Below, piece after piece: positions 1 through 8,256 of a stretch of 64,000 nt of DNA. How positions within the stretch are numbered: position 1 is the stretch's first letter; every line of letters begins with the position of its first letter. The notes under the pieces were generated by a model that was given only the letters and a program-made list of their open reading frames with translations, was not told where the DNA came from and searched no databases. The translations under genes and the position numbers were made by a program. Origin of the DNA: Labrys miyagiensis (GTDB taxonomy: Bacteria; Pseudomonadota; Alphaproteobacteria; Rhizobiales; Labraceae); NCBI RefSeq assembly GCF_030160835.1, contig NZ_BSPC01000009.1, positions 62,001-126,000 of the forward strand, read 5' to 3'.

Positions 1-809
1 AGCTCGGCGTATCCTCTTCCGCCATCGGCAAAGCGGTGGCGCGGCTGGAGGAGAGGCTCCAGGTTCGTCTCTTCCACCGCTCGACCCGCTCGATCACGCC
101 GACGCCCGAGGGCCTGCTCTTCCTGGAGCGCTGCCGGCGCATCTTCGACGAGATCGATGCGGCCGAGCACGAACTCGCCCAGGCCACCGGCGCGCCGCGC
201 GGCAGGCTGCGCGTCAGCCTGCCGATGATCGGCATGCTGATGATGCCGACGATCGGTGCCTTCATGCGCGCTTTTCCCGAAGTGGAGCTCGACCTCGATT
301 TCACCGACAGGCTGGTCGACGTGATCGAGGAAGGCTTCGACGGCGTCATCCGCGCCGGGCCTGTCAGCGATTCCCGTCTGATGACGCGCGTGCTGGGCAA
401 TTTCCGCTTCAGGCTGGTGGGCTCGCCTGTCTATTTCGCCGAGCGCCGGCCACCGAGCCGACCGGAGGAGCTGACCGCCCATGCCTGCCTGCACCACCGC
501 TTCGCCACCAGCGGCAAGCTTGAGCCCTGGCCGCTGCGCTGGGCTCGTAAGGAGGTGGACTTGCCGAGGAGCGCCGTGCTGAACACCATCGAGCCCCTGA
601 TCGAACTCGCCGAGCAAGGCCTGGGCATCGCCTGCCTGCCGGATTTCGCGGTGCGCCAGCAGGTCGAGGATGGCCGGCTCGTCGCCATACTCGACGATTT
701 CATCCGCCATCAGGGGATCTACCGCATGCTCTGGCCCTCGAGCCGCCACCTTTCGCCCAAGCTGCGGGTGTTCGTCGACTTCATGGCGGCGAACCTGCTC
801 CCCGCCTGA
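1..809 (+). CDS. LysR-family transcriptional regulator (5' end outside window)
   Basis: The frame is open from base 3, so the gene begins before the window. The first visible residues, LGVSSSAIGKAVARLEERL, are the second half of a LysR winged helix-turn-helix, followed by the usual linker (LFHRSTRSITPTPEG). The remaining ~240 residues fit the periplasmic-binding-protein-like effector domain (RGRLRVSLP, then VDVIEEGFDGVIRAGP). It would act as a cytoplasmic DNA-binding regulator responding to a small molecule; its target lies outside the window. It converges on the glycosyltransferase gene ending at 819, with 9 bases between the stops. Confidence 0.9.
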   Translation, partial: LGVSSSAIGKAVARLEERLQVRLFHRSTRSITPTPEGLLFLERCRRIFDEIDAAEHELAQATGAPRGRLRVSLPMIGMLMMPTIGAFMRAFPEVELDLDFTDRLVDVIEEGFDGVIRAGPVSDSRLMTRVLGNFRFRLVGSPVYFAERRPPSRPEELTAHACLHHRFATSGKLEPWPLRWARKEVDLPRSAVLNTIEPLIELAEQGLGIACLPDFAVRQQVEDGRLVAILDDFIRHQGIYRMLWPSSRHLSPKLRVFVDFMAANLLPA

Positions 810-818
810 GGCACCCAC

Positions 819-1715
819 CTACATCTTCTCGATCCTGCCAGGATCGAGCCTGCCCCTCACCAGATCCCACAGAGCCAGCAGATTGCCGACAAGCCGGCCG
901 CGCCGGTCAGCCCAGGGCTCGGGATTGAAGCTCTTGAGGAAGTTTGAGGAGAGGTTCCACACACCGCCTTCCAGGGCACCGCGCAGGCTCATATTGCCCT
1001 TGCGCGAGATATAGACGCGGTTGGCAATCTGCGAATAACCCAGGCGCCTGCCCGGGCTGCGGCCGGCCTTCTTGGTGCCGAGATGAACGCCGCGCAGGCG
1101 CTCGCTCTTCACCACGCGGCCGTAGCGCGCGATGGCGCGAGAGAAGTCGACATCCTCCAGCCAGGAATAGAGCGGCAGCCTTTCGTCGAAGGTGAGACCG
1201 TGGCGGCGCGCGAGGTCGAGTCTGATGGCCATGTTGCAGCCATAGGCATTATACACCTCGCTGAGCCGGTCCGGCGCCCGGTTCGGCCCCGCGTCAGAGA
1301 GGGCTTTCAACCCGGTGTTCATATCGATCCCGGCACCACGAATGCCATCGGCCAGCACGCAGCCCGTGGCGATCGCCACGTCCGGATTGGCATGGAAGAG
1401 CTTCTCGATCTCCACCAGGAAATCGGCATCGGGCAGGAAGTCGTCGTCGAAGAACACCATCACATCGGCGTTGCTGGCCGCCATCAGCGCATTGCGCTGA
1501 CGGCACAAGCCCACCGGGCTCGACACTGTGCTGAGCTGGGGATGCGCCTGTCGGAGTGTCTCTACGTCGGCATCCTCGGGCCTCGCCGGGCAGATCAGGA
1601 ACTCCTCCGGCGGGCGTTCCTGGTTGCGCATGAAGAGCACCGTATCGGCAAGCACCTCCCGGCGGCCGGCTGTGGCGATCGCAATGGCGATCTTCAGCTT
1701 GGCGGGCGACGTCAC
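819..1715 (-). CDS. Family 2-type glycosyltransferase (paralogue of 7369-8256)
   Basis: Likely a GT-A fold glycosyltransferase that moves a sugar from a nucleotide-sugar donor onto a surface glycan. The N-terminus IAIATAGRREVL is a nucleotide-binding strand, FFDDDF (Asp 90-92) is the metal/donor DxD motif, and WLEDVDF downstream is the ED acceptor-side motif. A basic C-terminal stretch (KKAGRSPGRRLGYSQ) is shared with the gene at 7369-8256, so the two are paralogues. The GTG at 1715 is preferred over upstream ATGs because AGAGG lies 5-6 bases before it and the N-terminus then matches the paralogue. It sits 88 bases after the glycosyltransferase gene at 1804-2853, same strand. Acceptor and linkage cannot be read from sequence. 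Confidence 0.85.
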   Translation of the reverse strand: MTSPAKLKIAIAIATAGRREVLADTVLFMRNQERPPEEFLICPARPEDADVETLRQAHPQLSTVSSPVGLCRQRNALMAASNADVMVFFDDDFLPDADFLVEIEKLFHANPDVAIATGCVLADGIRGAGIDMNTGLKALSDAGPNRAPDRLSEVYNAYGCNMAIRLDLARRHGLTFDERLPLYSWLEDVDFSRAIARYGRVVKSERLRGVHLGTKKAGRSPGRRLGYSQIANRVYISRKGNMSLRGALEGGVWNLSSNFLKSFNPEPWADRRGRLVGNLLALWDLVRGRLDPGRIEKM

Positions 1716-1803
1716 GGTCGCCTCTCTCCAGGTGGTACCGCCAGACATAACGGCGTTGCGGGAATAGTGATCATGAAAATTGCGCAAAATCTGTATCATC
1801 GCA

Positions 1804-2853
1804 TCATGAGAAATTCATATGTTTCGTTAAGGAGAAGAAGCCGAGACGATCAAAGGATGCCGGAGATTCGAATTTTTCGCTGACTCCTTCGGAGAAAAGG
1901 ACAAGATTTCTCCGGTCCTGCAGCATCTTGTTGTAGATGATATATTCGGCGCCAAACCTGAAATGCTCCTTGCGCAGCATTTCCGCATCGATCTTGTCTT
2001 TCAGATCGGCGGTGAATTTGAAATGCAGGAGGGCCACGGTTTCCTCGGCGAACACCGGCGCGAAGACGCCGTGAGGGCTGGCATAGTCGATATCAACGCC
2101 GTCGCGGCTGTTCAGCGTGAAGGGCGTCTTGTTGAGGCCGGGCGGTTGGGGCGGAAAATGTTCCACGATGTAGCGGTGCCATTTCGGCGGCGCGGCGTTG
2201 AGCACGCGGCCGAGCTGGGCGCGGAAGAAATAGTCGAACCAGGTCGAACGGGCCTCCCGCTCGAGGCTGGAGATCAGGCGCAGACGCGGCCCCCCAAGGC
2301 ATTCCAGCTCCGCCCTGCCCCGCGCCCAAGGCTTGAGCGGGCGCTTGCGAAACTTGTAGACCGCATCGAAATAGCAGCAGGTCTCCACCAGCCTGCTATC
2401 GGTTTGCGCGTCCAGGAAGGGGCCGCGCGGATACATGTCCACCATCAAGCCAAAGACGGCGTTGGGCCGGGTGCCGAGGCTGGCGACGAGATCGCCGACC
2501 TTGCGCTGCGGGCTGCCGCGATAGACGAGATATTCGTCAAGATCCACGTAAAGCGTCCAGGTGTCTGGCGGCAGAGCCCTTCGCACTTCGTTGACCCACA
2601 TCATGCCGAAGTTCGATTCGCGGAAAGAAAGTTTTGTCGACAGGCAGTGAACGTCTTTCTGGCTTCTCAGATATTCTACACTGCCATCGGACGAATCATT
2701 GTCTACTATGACAAAGCATTCGACGCCAAGACTACGATAATGTTCAAGCCAAAGTGGCAGGCGCCTGATCTCATTGCGACAAATGGAAATCATCACAATG
2801 CCGGCGGCCGTGACATTATCCTTTACGTAAGTATAAATTTGCGACTCAGACAT
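1804..2853 (-). CDS. Glycosyltransferase family 2-like protein (Glyco_tranf_2_4 type)
   Basis: The N-terminus (ISICRNEIRRLPLWLEHY, then VDNDSSDGS) and the motif VDLDEYLVY are typical of the Glyco_tranf_2_4 branch of GT-A enzymes, where DLDEY supplies the metal ligands. The C-terminal half (PKWHRYIV, then LLHFKF) is also seen in that family. No membrane segment or signal peptide is visible, so it should be cytosolic and act on polysaccharide or protein-glycan assembly. The ATG at 2853 (MSESQ) is chosen over a GTG 18 bases upstream; neither has a clear Shine-Dalgarno sequence. The gene is followed closely by the glycosyltransferase gene at 819-1715 and probably shares its transcript. Confidence 0.82.
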   Translation of the reverse strand: MSESQIYTYVKDNVTAAGIVMISICRNEIRRLPLWLEHYRSLGVECFVIVDNDSSDGSVEYLRSQKDVHCLSTKLSFRESNFGMMWVNEVRRALPPDTWTLYVDLDEYLVYRGSPQRKVGDLVASLGTRPNAVFGLMVDMYPRGPFLDAQTDSRLVETCCYFDAVYKFRKRPLKPWARGRAELECLGGPRLRLISSLEREARSTWFDYFFRAQLGRVLNAAPPKWHRYIVEHFPPQPPGLNKTPFTLNSRDGVDIDYASPHGVFAPVFAEETVALLHFKFTADLKDKIDAEMLRKEHFRFGAEYIIYNKMLQDRRNLVLFSEGVSEKFESPASFDRLGFFSLTKHMNFS

Positions 2854-3483
2854 TAGGACGCTGCTTCCCACGCTGATTCGAACTATCGCAACAGACCACG
2901 AGAAGCGTCAAGCCTCCTCGATGGAATAACGAAGCCACCCATAGCGGGATCGGCAAGCACTTCCAAAGCACGGAAACCTTTTAAAGCGCCAGCGCGCTTA
3001 TTTCAGCAGGCAACCTTGGCAAATCGACGGCAAGAAGGTGCGTTGTTACCATTATGGCAAGAGATTACAATCACAGTATCAGGTCATGTTACCTATAGCA
3101 TGCCATACCGATACCCAACAAACGTCGATCACCTCTTCAATTCTAGGCAACCGACAGCAAGAGCTTCGCGCTTCGCCGAAAAGGAGAGAGCGAATAGTTC
3201 TTGGCGCACAAGTCAAGAACAAAATATTGCTGTCGCCATCCAAGTTCACCAGCGCTTACATCGTTACGGCAACGGGCGCTGCCTGGGTTTATTTCATCTA
3301 CTTGGGGCCGATTGTGACATGGAGATGAAACGCGGCGACGCCACTCGATTACAGGCGGCGCCAACGTACAAGGCATGCAACATTGCGCGGAACGCGGGTG
3401 GCGATTCCCGTGGAAAACGGCCCAGCGACGAAGACCCGGCACATCGAACCGGCTTCGGGAGATCCCCGAATGGCTCGGCGCCC
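2854..3483. other. Intergenic region, no supported gene
   Basis: About 630 bases between two minus-strand genes. Short frames exist on both strands but none shows a family motif or a convincing ribosome binding site. Base composition is clearly less GC-rich than the flanking genes, especially 3020-3330. It should contain the promoter for the glycosyltransferase gene starting at 2853. No hairpin terminator was identified. Confidence 0.5.
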
Positions 3484-4317
3484 TCAGGTGCCCGGCTTCT
3501 GAAACTTGAGGATGAAGCGGTCGCTCTCGCCGATCGCTTCATATTTCGCATGATCCTCGGCGCCGAGCTTGTAGGTGGGCGGCAAGGTCCACACGCCGGC
3601 AGGATAGTCCTTGGTGTCCTTCGGGTTGGCATTGACCTCGGAACTGCCGAGGTACTTGAAGCCGGCCGCCTCGGCAAAACCGATGGCGACGTTCTGGCGG
3701 ACATAGCCAGATTTGGCGAGCGGGTCCTGCGGCTGGTCCGGCTTGCCGCGATGCTCCTCCACACCCAGGATGCCGCCGGGCTTGAGCGCCTGGTAGAAGG
3801 CGGCGAAGGACTCCTTCGTGGTGCCGGCCGCCATCCAGTTGTGGATATTGCGGAAGGTCAGCACGAAATCGGCACTGCCCGCCGGGGCGATCGCATGCTT
3901 GTCGGCAGAAAATTCGGTGATCTCGGCCTTGCCATATTCGGCGGGATCGGCCGCGAGCTTGGCAGCCAGGCCGGCATTGTCCTTCTGAACCTCGGCCGAC
4001 GTCGAGGCCTTCTCGCCATTGGCGGCGATGTAATGGCCCTTGTCCCGCAGATAAGGCGCCAGGATCTCCGCCCAGTAGCCGCCGGCGCCGGGCAGGATCT
4101 CCACAACCGTGCTGTCGGGCTGGACACCGAAGAAGGTGAGGACTTCGCCGGGGTGGCGGTATCTGTCACGCACGCTGTTGAACTTGGCGCGTTGAGAGCC
4201 GTTGATGAGCGCCTGCAGGGCGGGATCGATGGCCTGGGCATGAGCGAGAGCGGGCAAGCCGGTGCCAAGGCCGAGAAAGAGGGCGGCGGCCAGCACGGAG
4301 CGGCGGGACAAAGGCAT
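3484..4317 (-). CDS. Exported methyltransferase-like protein (COG4798 type)
   Basis: The 277-residue product starts with a signal peptide (MPLSRRSVLAAALFLGLGTG, cleavage near AHAQA). A class I methyltransferase-like fold follows: VVEILPGAGGYWAEIL is motif I, FVLTFRNIHNWM sits at the motif IV position, and LKPGGILGVEEHR is the usual post-motif strand. Proteins of this COG4798 group are annotated as predicted methyltransferases. An exported one is odd because S-adenosylmethionine is not expected in the periplasm, so the real reaction is unknown. The ATG at 4317 has AAGGA eight bases upstream. It diverges from the YeeE/YedE genes, sharing a 163-base promoter region. Confidence 0.78.
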   Translation of the reverse strand: MPLSRRSVLAAALFLGLGTGLPALAHAQAIDPALQALINGSQRAKFNSVRDRYRHPGEVLTFFGVQPDSTVVEILPGAGGYWAEILAPYLRDKGHYIAANGEKASTSAEVQKDNAGLAAKLAADPAEYGKAEITEFSADKHAIAPAGSADFVLTFRNIHNWMAAGTTKESFAAFYQALKPGGILGVEEHRGKPDQPQDPLAKSGYVRQNVAIGFAEAAGFKYLGSSEVNANPKDTKDYPAGVWTLPPTYKLGAEDHAKYEAIGESDRFILKFQKPGT

Positions 4318-4480
4318 GCGGCAATTCCTTGGTGATAAAAAAAGGGCCTGTTGCGCCAACTGTCCGCCCGGTCGCCGGGGATGTCAACAAAGTATACAAA
4401 AATTATAGACTATTCTTCTCTTGCTCGAAGCACCGAGACCACCGACATCTTAAGGAGACGCTTTCGGCAGGAGCCTGTTC

Positions 4481-4891
4481 ATGAGTCCCTATTGGCCTTC
4501 CTTGATGGGTGGCATGCTGATTGGCCTGTCAGCGGCCCTGCTGCTGCTTCTCAACGGCCGGATTGCCGGCGTCAGCGGCATAGCCGGCCGCCTGGTGCAG
4601 GGCTTCCATATCCTCACCAACGGCGCCTTCATCCTCGGCCTGGTGCTCGGTCCCGTGCTGTTCCTGGGATTCACTGGCCATTGGCCGGCGGTCACCATCA
4701 CGGCCTCCTCGCCCCTGCTGCTGCTCGCTGGCCTGCTGGTTGGCTTCGGCACGCGCATGGGTTCCGGCTGCACCTCCGGCCATGGCGTCCTGGGTCTCGC
4801 CCGCCTCTCACCCCGCTCCTTCGCCGCCGTGGTGACGTTCCTGATCGCGGGTGTGGCGGCCGTGGCCTTGCTCAGGAGCCTCACGCCGTGA
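4481..4891 (+). CDS. YeeE/YedE family sulfur-compound transporter, first half
   Basis: A 136-residue integral membrane protein with four or so hydrophobic helices. The signature GMGSGCTSGHGVLGLARLSP-like stretch (here TRMGSGCTSGHGVLGLARLS) carries the conserved Cys of YeeE/YedE transporters, which move thiosulfate or related sulfur species across the inner membrane. In many proteobacteria the family is split into two short genes, as here. The ATG has CAGGAG ten bases before it. Its last base pairs overlap the GTG of the next gene (GTGA), so the two halves are probably translationally coupled. Confidence 0.88.
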   Translation: MSPYWPSLMGGMLIGLSAALLLLLNGRIAGVSGIAGRLVQGFHILTNGAFILGLVLGPVLFLGFTGHWPAVTITASSPLLLLAGLLVGFGTRMGSGCTSGHGVLGLARLSPRSFAAVVTFLIAGVAAVALLRSLTP

Positions 4892-5319
4892 GCCGCTCCC
4901 TCCCGCAAGCCATCGTCGCCCTGGGCGCCGGAGCGATCTTCGGTTTCGGGCTGTCGCTTTCGGGTATGCTCGACCCTGTCCGAGTGCAGGGTTTCCTGGA
5001 CATTTTCGGTCGCTGGGATCCGAGCCTTGCCTTCGTGCTGGCCGGCGCGGTCATCGTCGCCTTCATCGGCGTTCGCATCGCCCGGCGCCTGGCGCATCCT
5101 GTGCTGGACAAGGATTTTCACCTGCCTGTCGCGCGCGCCATCGACCCGCCGCTGATCATCGGCTCGGCCCTGTTCGGCATCGGCTGGGGGCTGGCCGGCC
5201 TGTGCCCCGGCCCGGCCCTCGCCTCGCTCTCGCTGGGCCTGTGGCAGACGGCCCTGTTCGTTGCTGCAATGATCACCGGCATGGTGCTGCATGACCGACT
5301 GCCCGCACGGCGCCGCTGA
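4888..5319 (+). CDS. YeeE/YedE family transporter, second half (DUF6691 type)
   Basis: A 143-residue membrane protein. It begins at a GTG that overlaps the stop of the preceding gene by four bases. Its motifs mirror the first half: FGFGLSLSGMLDPVRVQGFL near the N-terminus and WGLAGLCPGPALASLSLG with a conserved Cys near the C-terminus. The two proteins together would make one YeeE/YedE channel for reduced sulfur compounds. No rhodanese, persulfide dioxygenase or BigR-type regulator, the usual companions, lies next to them. The pair sits oddly inside a glycosyltransferase island. Confidence 0.87.
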   Translation: MSRSLPQAIVALGAGAIFGFGLSLSGMLDPVRVQGFLDIFGRWDPSLAFVLAGAVIVAFIGVRIARRLAHPVLDKDFHLPVARAIDPPLIIGSALFGIGWGLAGLCPGPALASLSLGLWQTALFVAAMITGMVLHDRLPARRR

Positions 5320-5359
5320 AGAGCGCCGCGCCCGTGCCGGGATAAGCCGAAGGTCTGCG

Positions 5360-6268
5360 TCAGTGACCGGTGGCGGCGACCTTCCGGCTGCCGCTGGCGG
5401 TGGCTCCCCGCTCCCTGCGCCCGTCGCGATAGCCTTCCAGACGGCCCTGCAGTGTCTTGAGATAATAGGCCCCGCGCCCGCGCTGGCCCTTGGCAAAGCT
5501 GATCACCGCGCCACCCAGGGAGCGCAACATGAAGTTCATGGAATAGGCAAAGCCGAGATCATGCTTGCCGAGCACATAGCCCATGCCCCGGCCATAGCCG
5601 AGCGCCTTCTGCTGCATGCGCGGATCGGTGGCGTCGATGCTGATCTCGGGGTGGTGGCCGTAGATGGCATAGTCGTAATAGACCTTGTAGCCCCTCGCCA
5701 TCATGCGCAGCACGATATCGGGACCCTCGCAGGCCTGCCAGGGCGAGGAAGCGCCGACACCGACATCGACATCATAGCCACCCACCGCCTCAAAGGCCTC
5801 GCGCGTACAGAAGGAGACCCATTCGATCAGCGAGTTGAACACGCCCCGGGGCTCCGTCCAGCCCGCACCTTCGAAGAAGCGCCCATTGATCGGACGTCCG
5901 GTCTCGTCGCCCGCGCGTCCATTGACGACCGCGGCGCCGGTCTTGGCAAAGGTGTCGGAGACCTTTTGGAGCAGCCAGGAGGGATAGGTGCAGTCGTCGT
6001 CCGGAAAGCCGAAAATGTCGCCCTTGGCTTGCTTTGCGCCGTCATTGCGACCCCGGCTCAGCCCGCGCGCCTTGGGCGTGCGCAGATGCCGCACCGGAAA
6101 AGGCCGCTGCCTGGCGGCAAGGATTTCGGTGACGCGCTCATCCCCGTTCTGGTCAACGATGACGACCTCGAAATCCTTGAATGTCTGAGTTTCCAGACTG
6201 TCGAGCATCAAGCCGATCTCGCGAGATCGCCCGAGCGTTGCCATGATTAACGAGAAACGCACAGCCAT
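5360..6268 (-). CDS. Family 2 glycosyltransferase (paralogue of 6448-7344)
   Basis: A 302-residue GT-A enzyme: FSLIMATLGRSREI is the donor-binding start, FEVVIVDQNGDER the typical family 2 second strand, and FGFPDDDCTYP (Asp 90-92) the DxD metal site. The segment MMARGYKVYYDYAIYGHHPE near residue 200 is shared with the neighbouring gene at 6448-7344, showing that they are paralogues. The ATG at 6268 is chosen because GGGGAG lies five bases upstream; an earlier ATG at 6283 lacks this. The final ~30 residues are basic and not hydrophobic. It converges on the YeeE/YedE gene ending at 5319. Confidence 0.87.
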   Translation of the reverse strand: MAVRFSLIMATLGRSREIGLMLDSLETQTFKDFEVVIVDQNGDERVTEILAARQRPFPVRHLRTPKARGLSRGRNDGAKQAKGDIFGFPDDDCTYPSWLLQKVSDTFAKTGAAVVNGRAGDETGRPINGRFFEGAGWTEPRGVFNSLIEWVSFCTREAFEAVGGYDVDVGVGASSPWQACEGPDIVLRMMARGYKVYYDYAIYGHHPEISIDATDPRMQQKALGYGRGMGYVLGKHDLGFAYSMNFMLRSLGGAVISFAKGQRGRGAYYLKTLQGRLEGYRDGRRERGATASGSRKVAATGH

Positions 6269-6447
6269 CGACTCCCCATGCAAGCACCGAGAGTCTGTAT
6301 TTAAAATAATACACGCTAAAAGTCTTCCGGCGTCTGTGGCAATTACGCAAAATTCAGAATGCCTCTATCACTCCGCAAGGTAAGAAATGATTTGCTCTAT
6401 CCCATCAGAATTAAAGATTAAATTTTAGTATAATTTGTATTATTTCT
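6269..6447. other. AT-rich intergenic region between paralogous glycosyltransferases
   Basis: The stretch from about 6290 to 6465 is markedly AT-rich (TTTAGTATAATTTGTATTAT and similar runs) against GC-rich neighbours. It separates the gene at 6448-7344 from its paralogue. It could hold the promoter for the gene starting at 6268, or be a scar of acquisition or duplication. Confidence 0.6.
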
Positions 6448-7344
6448 TTATTTATTTGAAACTCTACGGAAGGCGAATCTCCAAAAAAAACCCTCAACGC
6501 GCCCCGTCAATGTATTCATGTAGTAGATCGCTCGCCCACGCCGGCCTTTTGCCAGGCTCACGAGGCAGCCGCCGAGGGAGCGGGCCATGTAGTTCAGGCT
6601 GTAGCCCAGTCCGAGCCGATTCTTGGCCAGCACGTAGCCCATGCCGCGGCCATAGCCCCGCACCTTCTGCTGCATGTGCGCATCCTGGATGTCGATGACC
6701 ATTTCTGGGTGATGCCCGTAGATATCCTGATCGTAATAGGCCCGATACCCCTTCGCCATCATGCGCAGCATGACGTCCGGCCCCTCGCAGGACTGCCAGG
6801 GCGTCGGCGCGCCGGCTCCGACATTCTCGTCATAGCCGCCCACCGCTTCGAAAGCGCTGCGCTTGCAGAAGGACACCCACTCGATCACGGTGCGGAAGAC
6901 ATCCTTCGGTCCTGTCCAACGTGCGCCCGTGGCGAAGCGCCCATTGATGGAACGTCCCGTCTCGTCGGCGGCGCGGCCGTTGACGATGTCGGCGCCGGTG
7001 TTTTCGAAAGTCTCCACCACCTTCTCAAGAAAGTGGGGCGGATAGGTGCAGTCGTCGTCCGGGAACCCCAGAATGTCGCCGCCGGCGCACCGGGCTCCGA
7101 TGTTGCGGGCCCAGCTCGCGCCGCGTTGCTTGCTGCCCGCCGGTCCGGCCGGAGCGCGCACATGCTGGATCGGGAAAGGCCGAGGCTTGGCGGCCAGCAC
7201 CCCCGCCACGCGGTCGTCGGCGTTCTGGTCGACGATGAGAACCTCGAAATCCCGGAAGGTCTGGGTCTCCAGACTGTCCAGCATCAAGGCGATCTCCTTG
7301 GAACGGCCAAGGGTCGCCATCACGAGCGAAATACGCACGGTCAT
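6448..7344 (-). CDS. Family 2 glycosyltransferase (paralogue of 5360-6268)
   Basis: 298 residues with the same layout as the gene at 5360-6268: ISLVMATLGRSKEIALML, FEVLIVDQNADDR, then ILGFPDDDCTYP with the DxD site at Asp 96-98, and MMAKGYRAYYDQDIYGHHPE. The fold is GT-A, and the enzyme should use a nucleotide sugar at the cytoplasmic face. It lies 24 bases after the stop of the glycosyltransferase gene at 7369-8256, so those two are probably cotranscribed. Its C-terminus extends into the AT-rich zone, where the last codons (FRRVSNK) use AT-richer codons than the body. Confidence 0.87.
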   Translation of the reverse strand: MTVRISLVMATLGRSKEIALMLDSLETQTFRDFEVLIVDQNADDRVAGVLAAKPRPFPIQHVRAPAGPAGSKQRGASWARNIGARCAGGDILGFPDDDCTYPPHFLEKVVETFENTGADIVNGRAADETGRSINGRFATGARWTGPKDVFRTVIEWVSFCKRSAFEAVGGYDENVGAGAPTPWQSCEGPDVMLRMMAKGYRAYYDQDIYGHHPEMVIDIQDAHMQQKVRGYGRGMGYVLAKNRLGLGYSLNYMARSLGGCLVSLAKGRRGRAIYYMNTLTGRVEGFFWRFAFRRVSNK

Positions 7345-7368
7345 TCTCGCGGCGGGAGGATCGGGAAA

Positions 7369-8256
7369 TTACATCTTCAGGATGTTGGCGGGATGCAACC
7401 TGCCGCGCACCAGATCCCACAGGGCCATGACATTGCCCGCGAGCCGGCCGCGCCGATCGGTCCAGGGTTCCGGCCAGGCGCTTCTGAAGAAGTTGGACAT
7501 CAGATTGGACACGCCGCCTTCCAAGGCCCCCTTCAGGGTCATGTTGCCCTTCCTGAGGATATAGACGCGGTTGGCGATCTGCGAATAGCCCAGGCGCTTG
7601 CCAGGGCTGCGGCCCGCCTTCTTGGTGCCGAGATGCACGCCGCGCAGGCGCAGGCCCTTCACGATCTGGCCATAGCGAGCGATCTGGCGGGAAAAGTCAA
7701 CATCCTCGAGCCATGCGTAGAGCGGCAAGTTCTCGTCGAAGCGGACGCCATACTGGCGTACGGGGCCAAGCCGGATGGCCATGTTGCAGCCATAGCCGTT
7801 ATAGATTGGCTCCGGTTCGACCGGCAGGTCGTTGGGCCCGGCGGAGGCCAGTACCTCGAAGCCGTCGCTGAAGTCGAGGCCCGCACCGTTGGCGCCATCC
7901 GCCAGCACGTCTCCGGTGGCGATGACCACATCGGGATTGGCGCGAAACAAGCGCTCTGTCTCTTCCAGGAAATCTGTGGCCGGGAGAAAGTCATCGTCGA
8001 AGAACACCATGATGTCGGCCGTGGAAGCCTCGATCATGGCATTGCGCTGATGGGAGGAGCCCATCGCGCTCGAGATGATGCGGACATGCGGGACGATCTG
8101 CCGGAGAGCCGCGACGTCGGCATCCTCGGGCCTGGCGGGGCAGATCAGGAACTCGTCGGGAACGCGCCGCTGGCGCGCCATGAAGCGCACCGTCTCGGTC
8201 AGCACGTCACGGCGGCCGGCTGTCGCGATAGCAATCGATATCCTGGTCTTGTCCAT
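7369..8256 (-). CDS. Family 2-type glycosyltransferase (paralogue of 819-1715)
   Basis: 295 residues. ISIAIATAGRRDVL at the start, EFLICPARPEDADV, then MVFFDDDFLPA with the DxD site at Asp 87-89, AWLEDVDFSRQIARYG, and a basic tail region GTKKAGRSPGKRLGYSQIAN. All are shared with the gene at 819-1715. ATG at 8256 (MDKTRIS) is chosen because it aligns with the start inferred for the paralogue. This is the first gene of the leftmost minus-strand run in the island. The donor and acceptor sugars are unknown. Confidence 0.86.
   Translation of the reverse strand: MDKTRISIAIATAGRRDVLTETVRFMARQRRVPDEFLICPARPEDADVAALRQIVPHVRIISSAMGSSHQRNAMIEASTADIMVFFDDDFLPATDFLEETERLFRANPDVVIATGDVLADGANGAGLDFSDGFEVLASAGPNDLPVEPEPIYNGYGCNMAIRLGPVRQYGVRFDENLPLYAWLEDVDFSRQIARYGQIVKGLRLRGVHLGTKKAGRSPGKRLGYSQIANRVYILRKGNMTLKGALEGGVSNLMSNFFRSAWPEPWTDRRGRLAGNVMALWDLVRGRLHPANILKM

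Noticed and set aside
4351-4887. Upstream extension of the second YeeE/YedE half into one 322-residue protein
   Set aside because: The extra N-terminal part is the out-of-phase reading of the first half gene; the GTGA overlap at 4888 gives a proper start.
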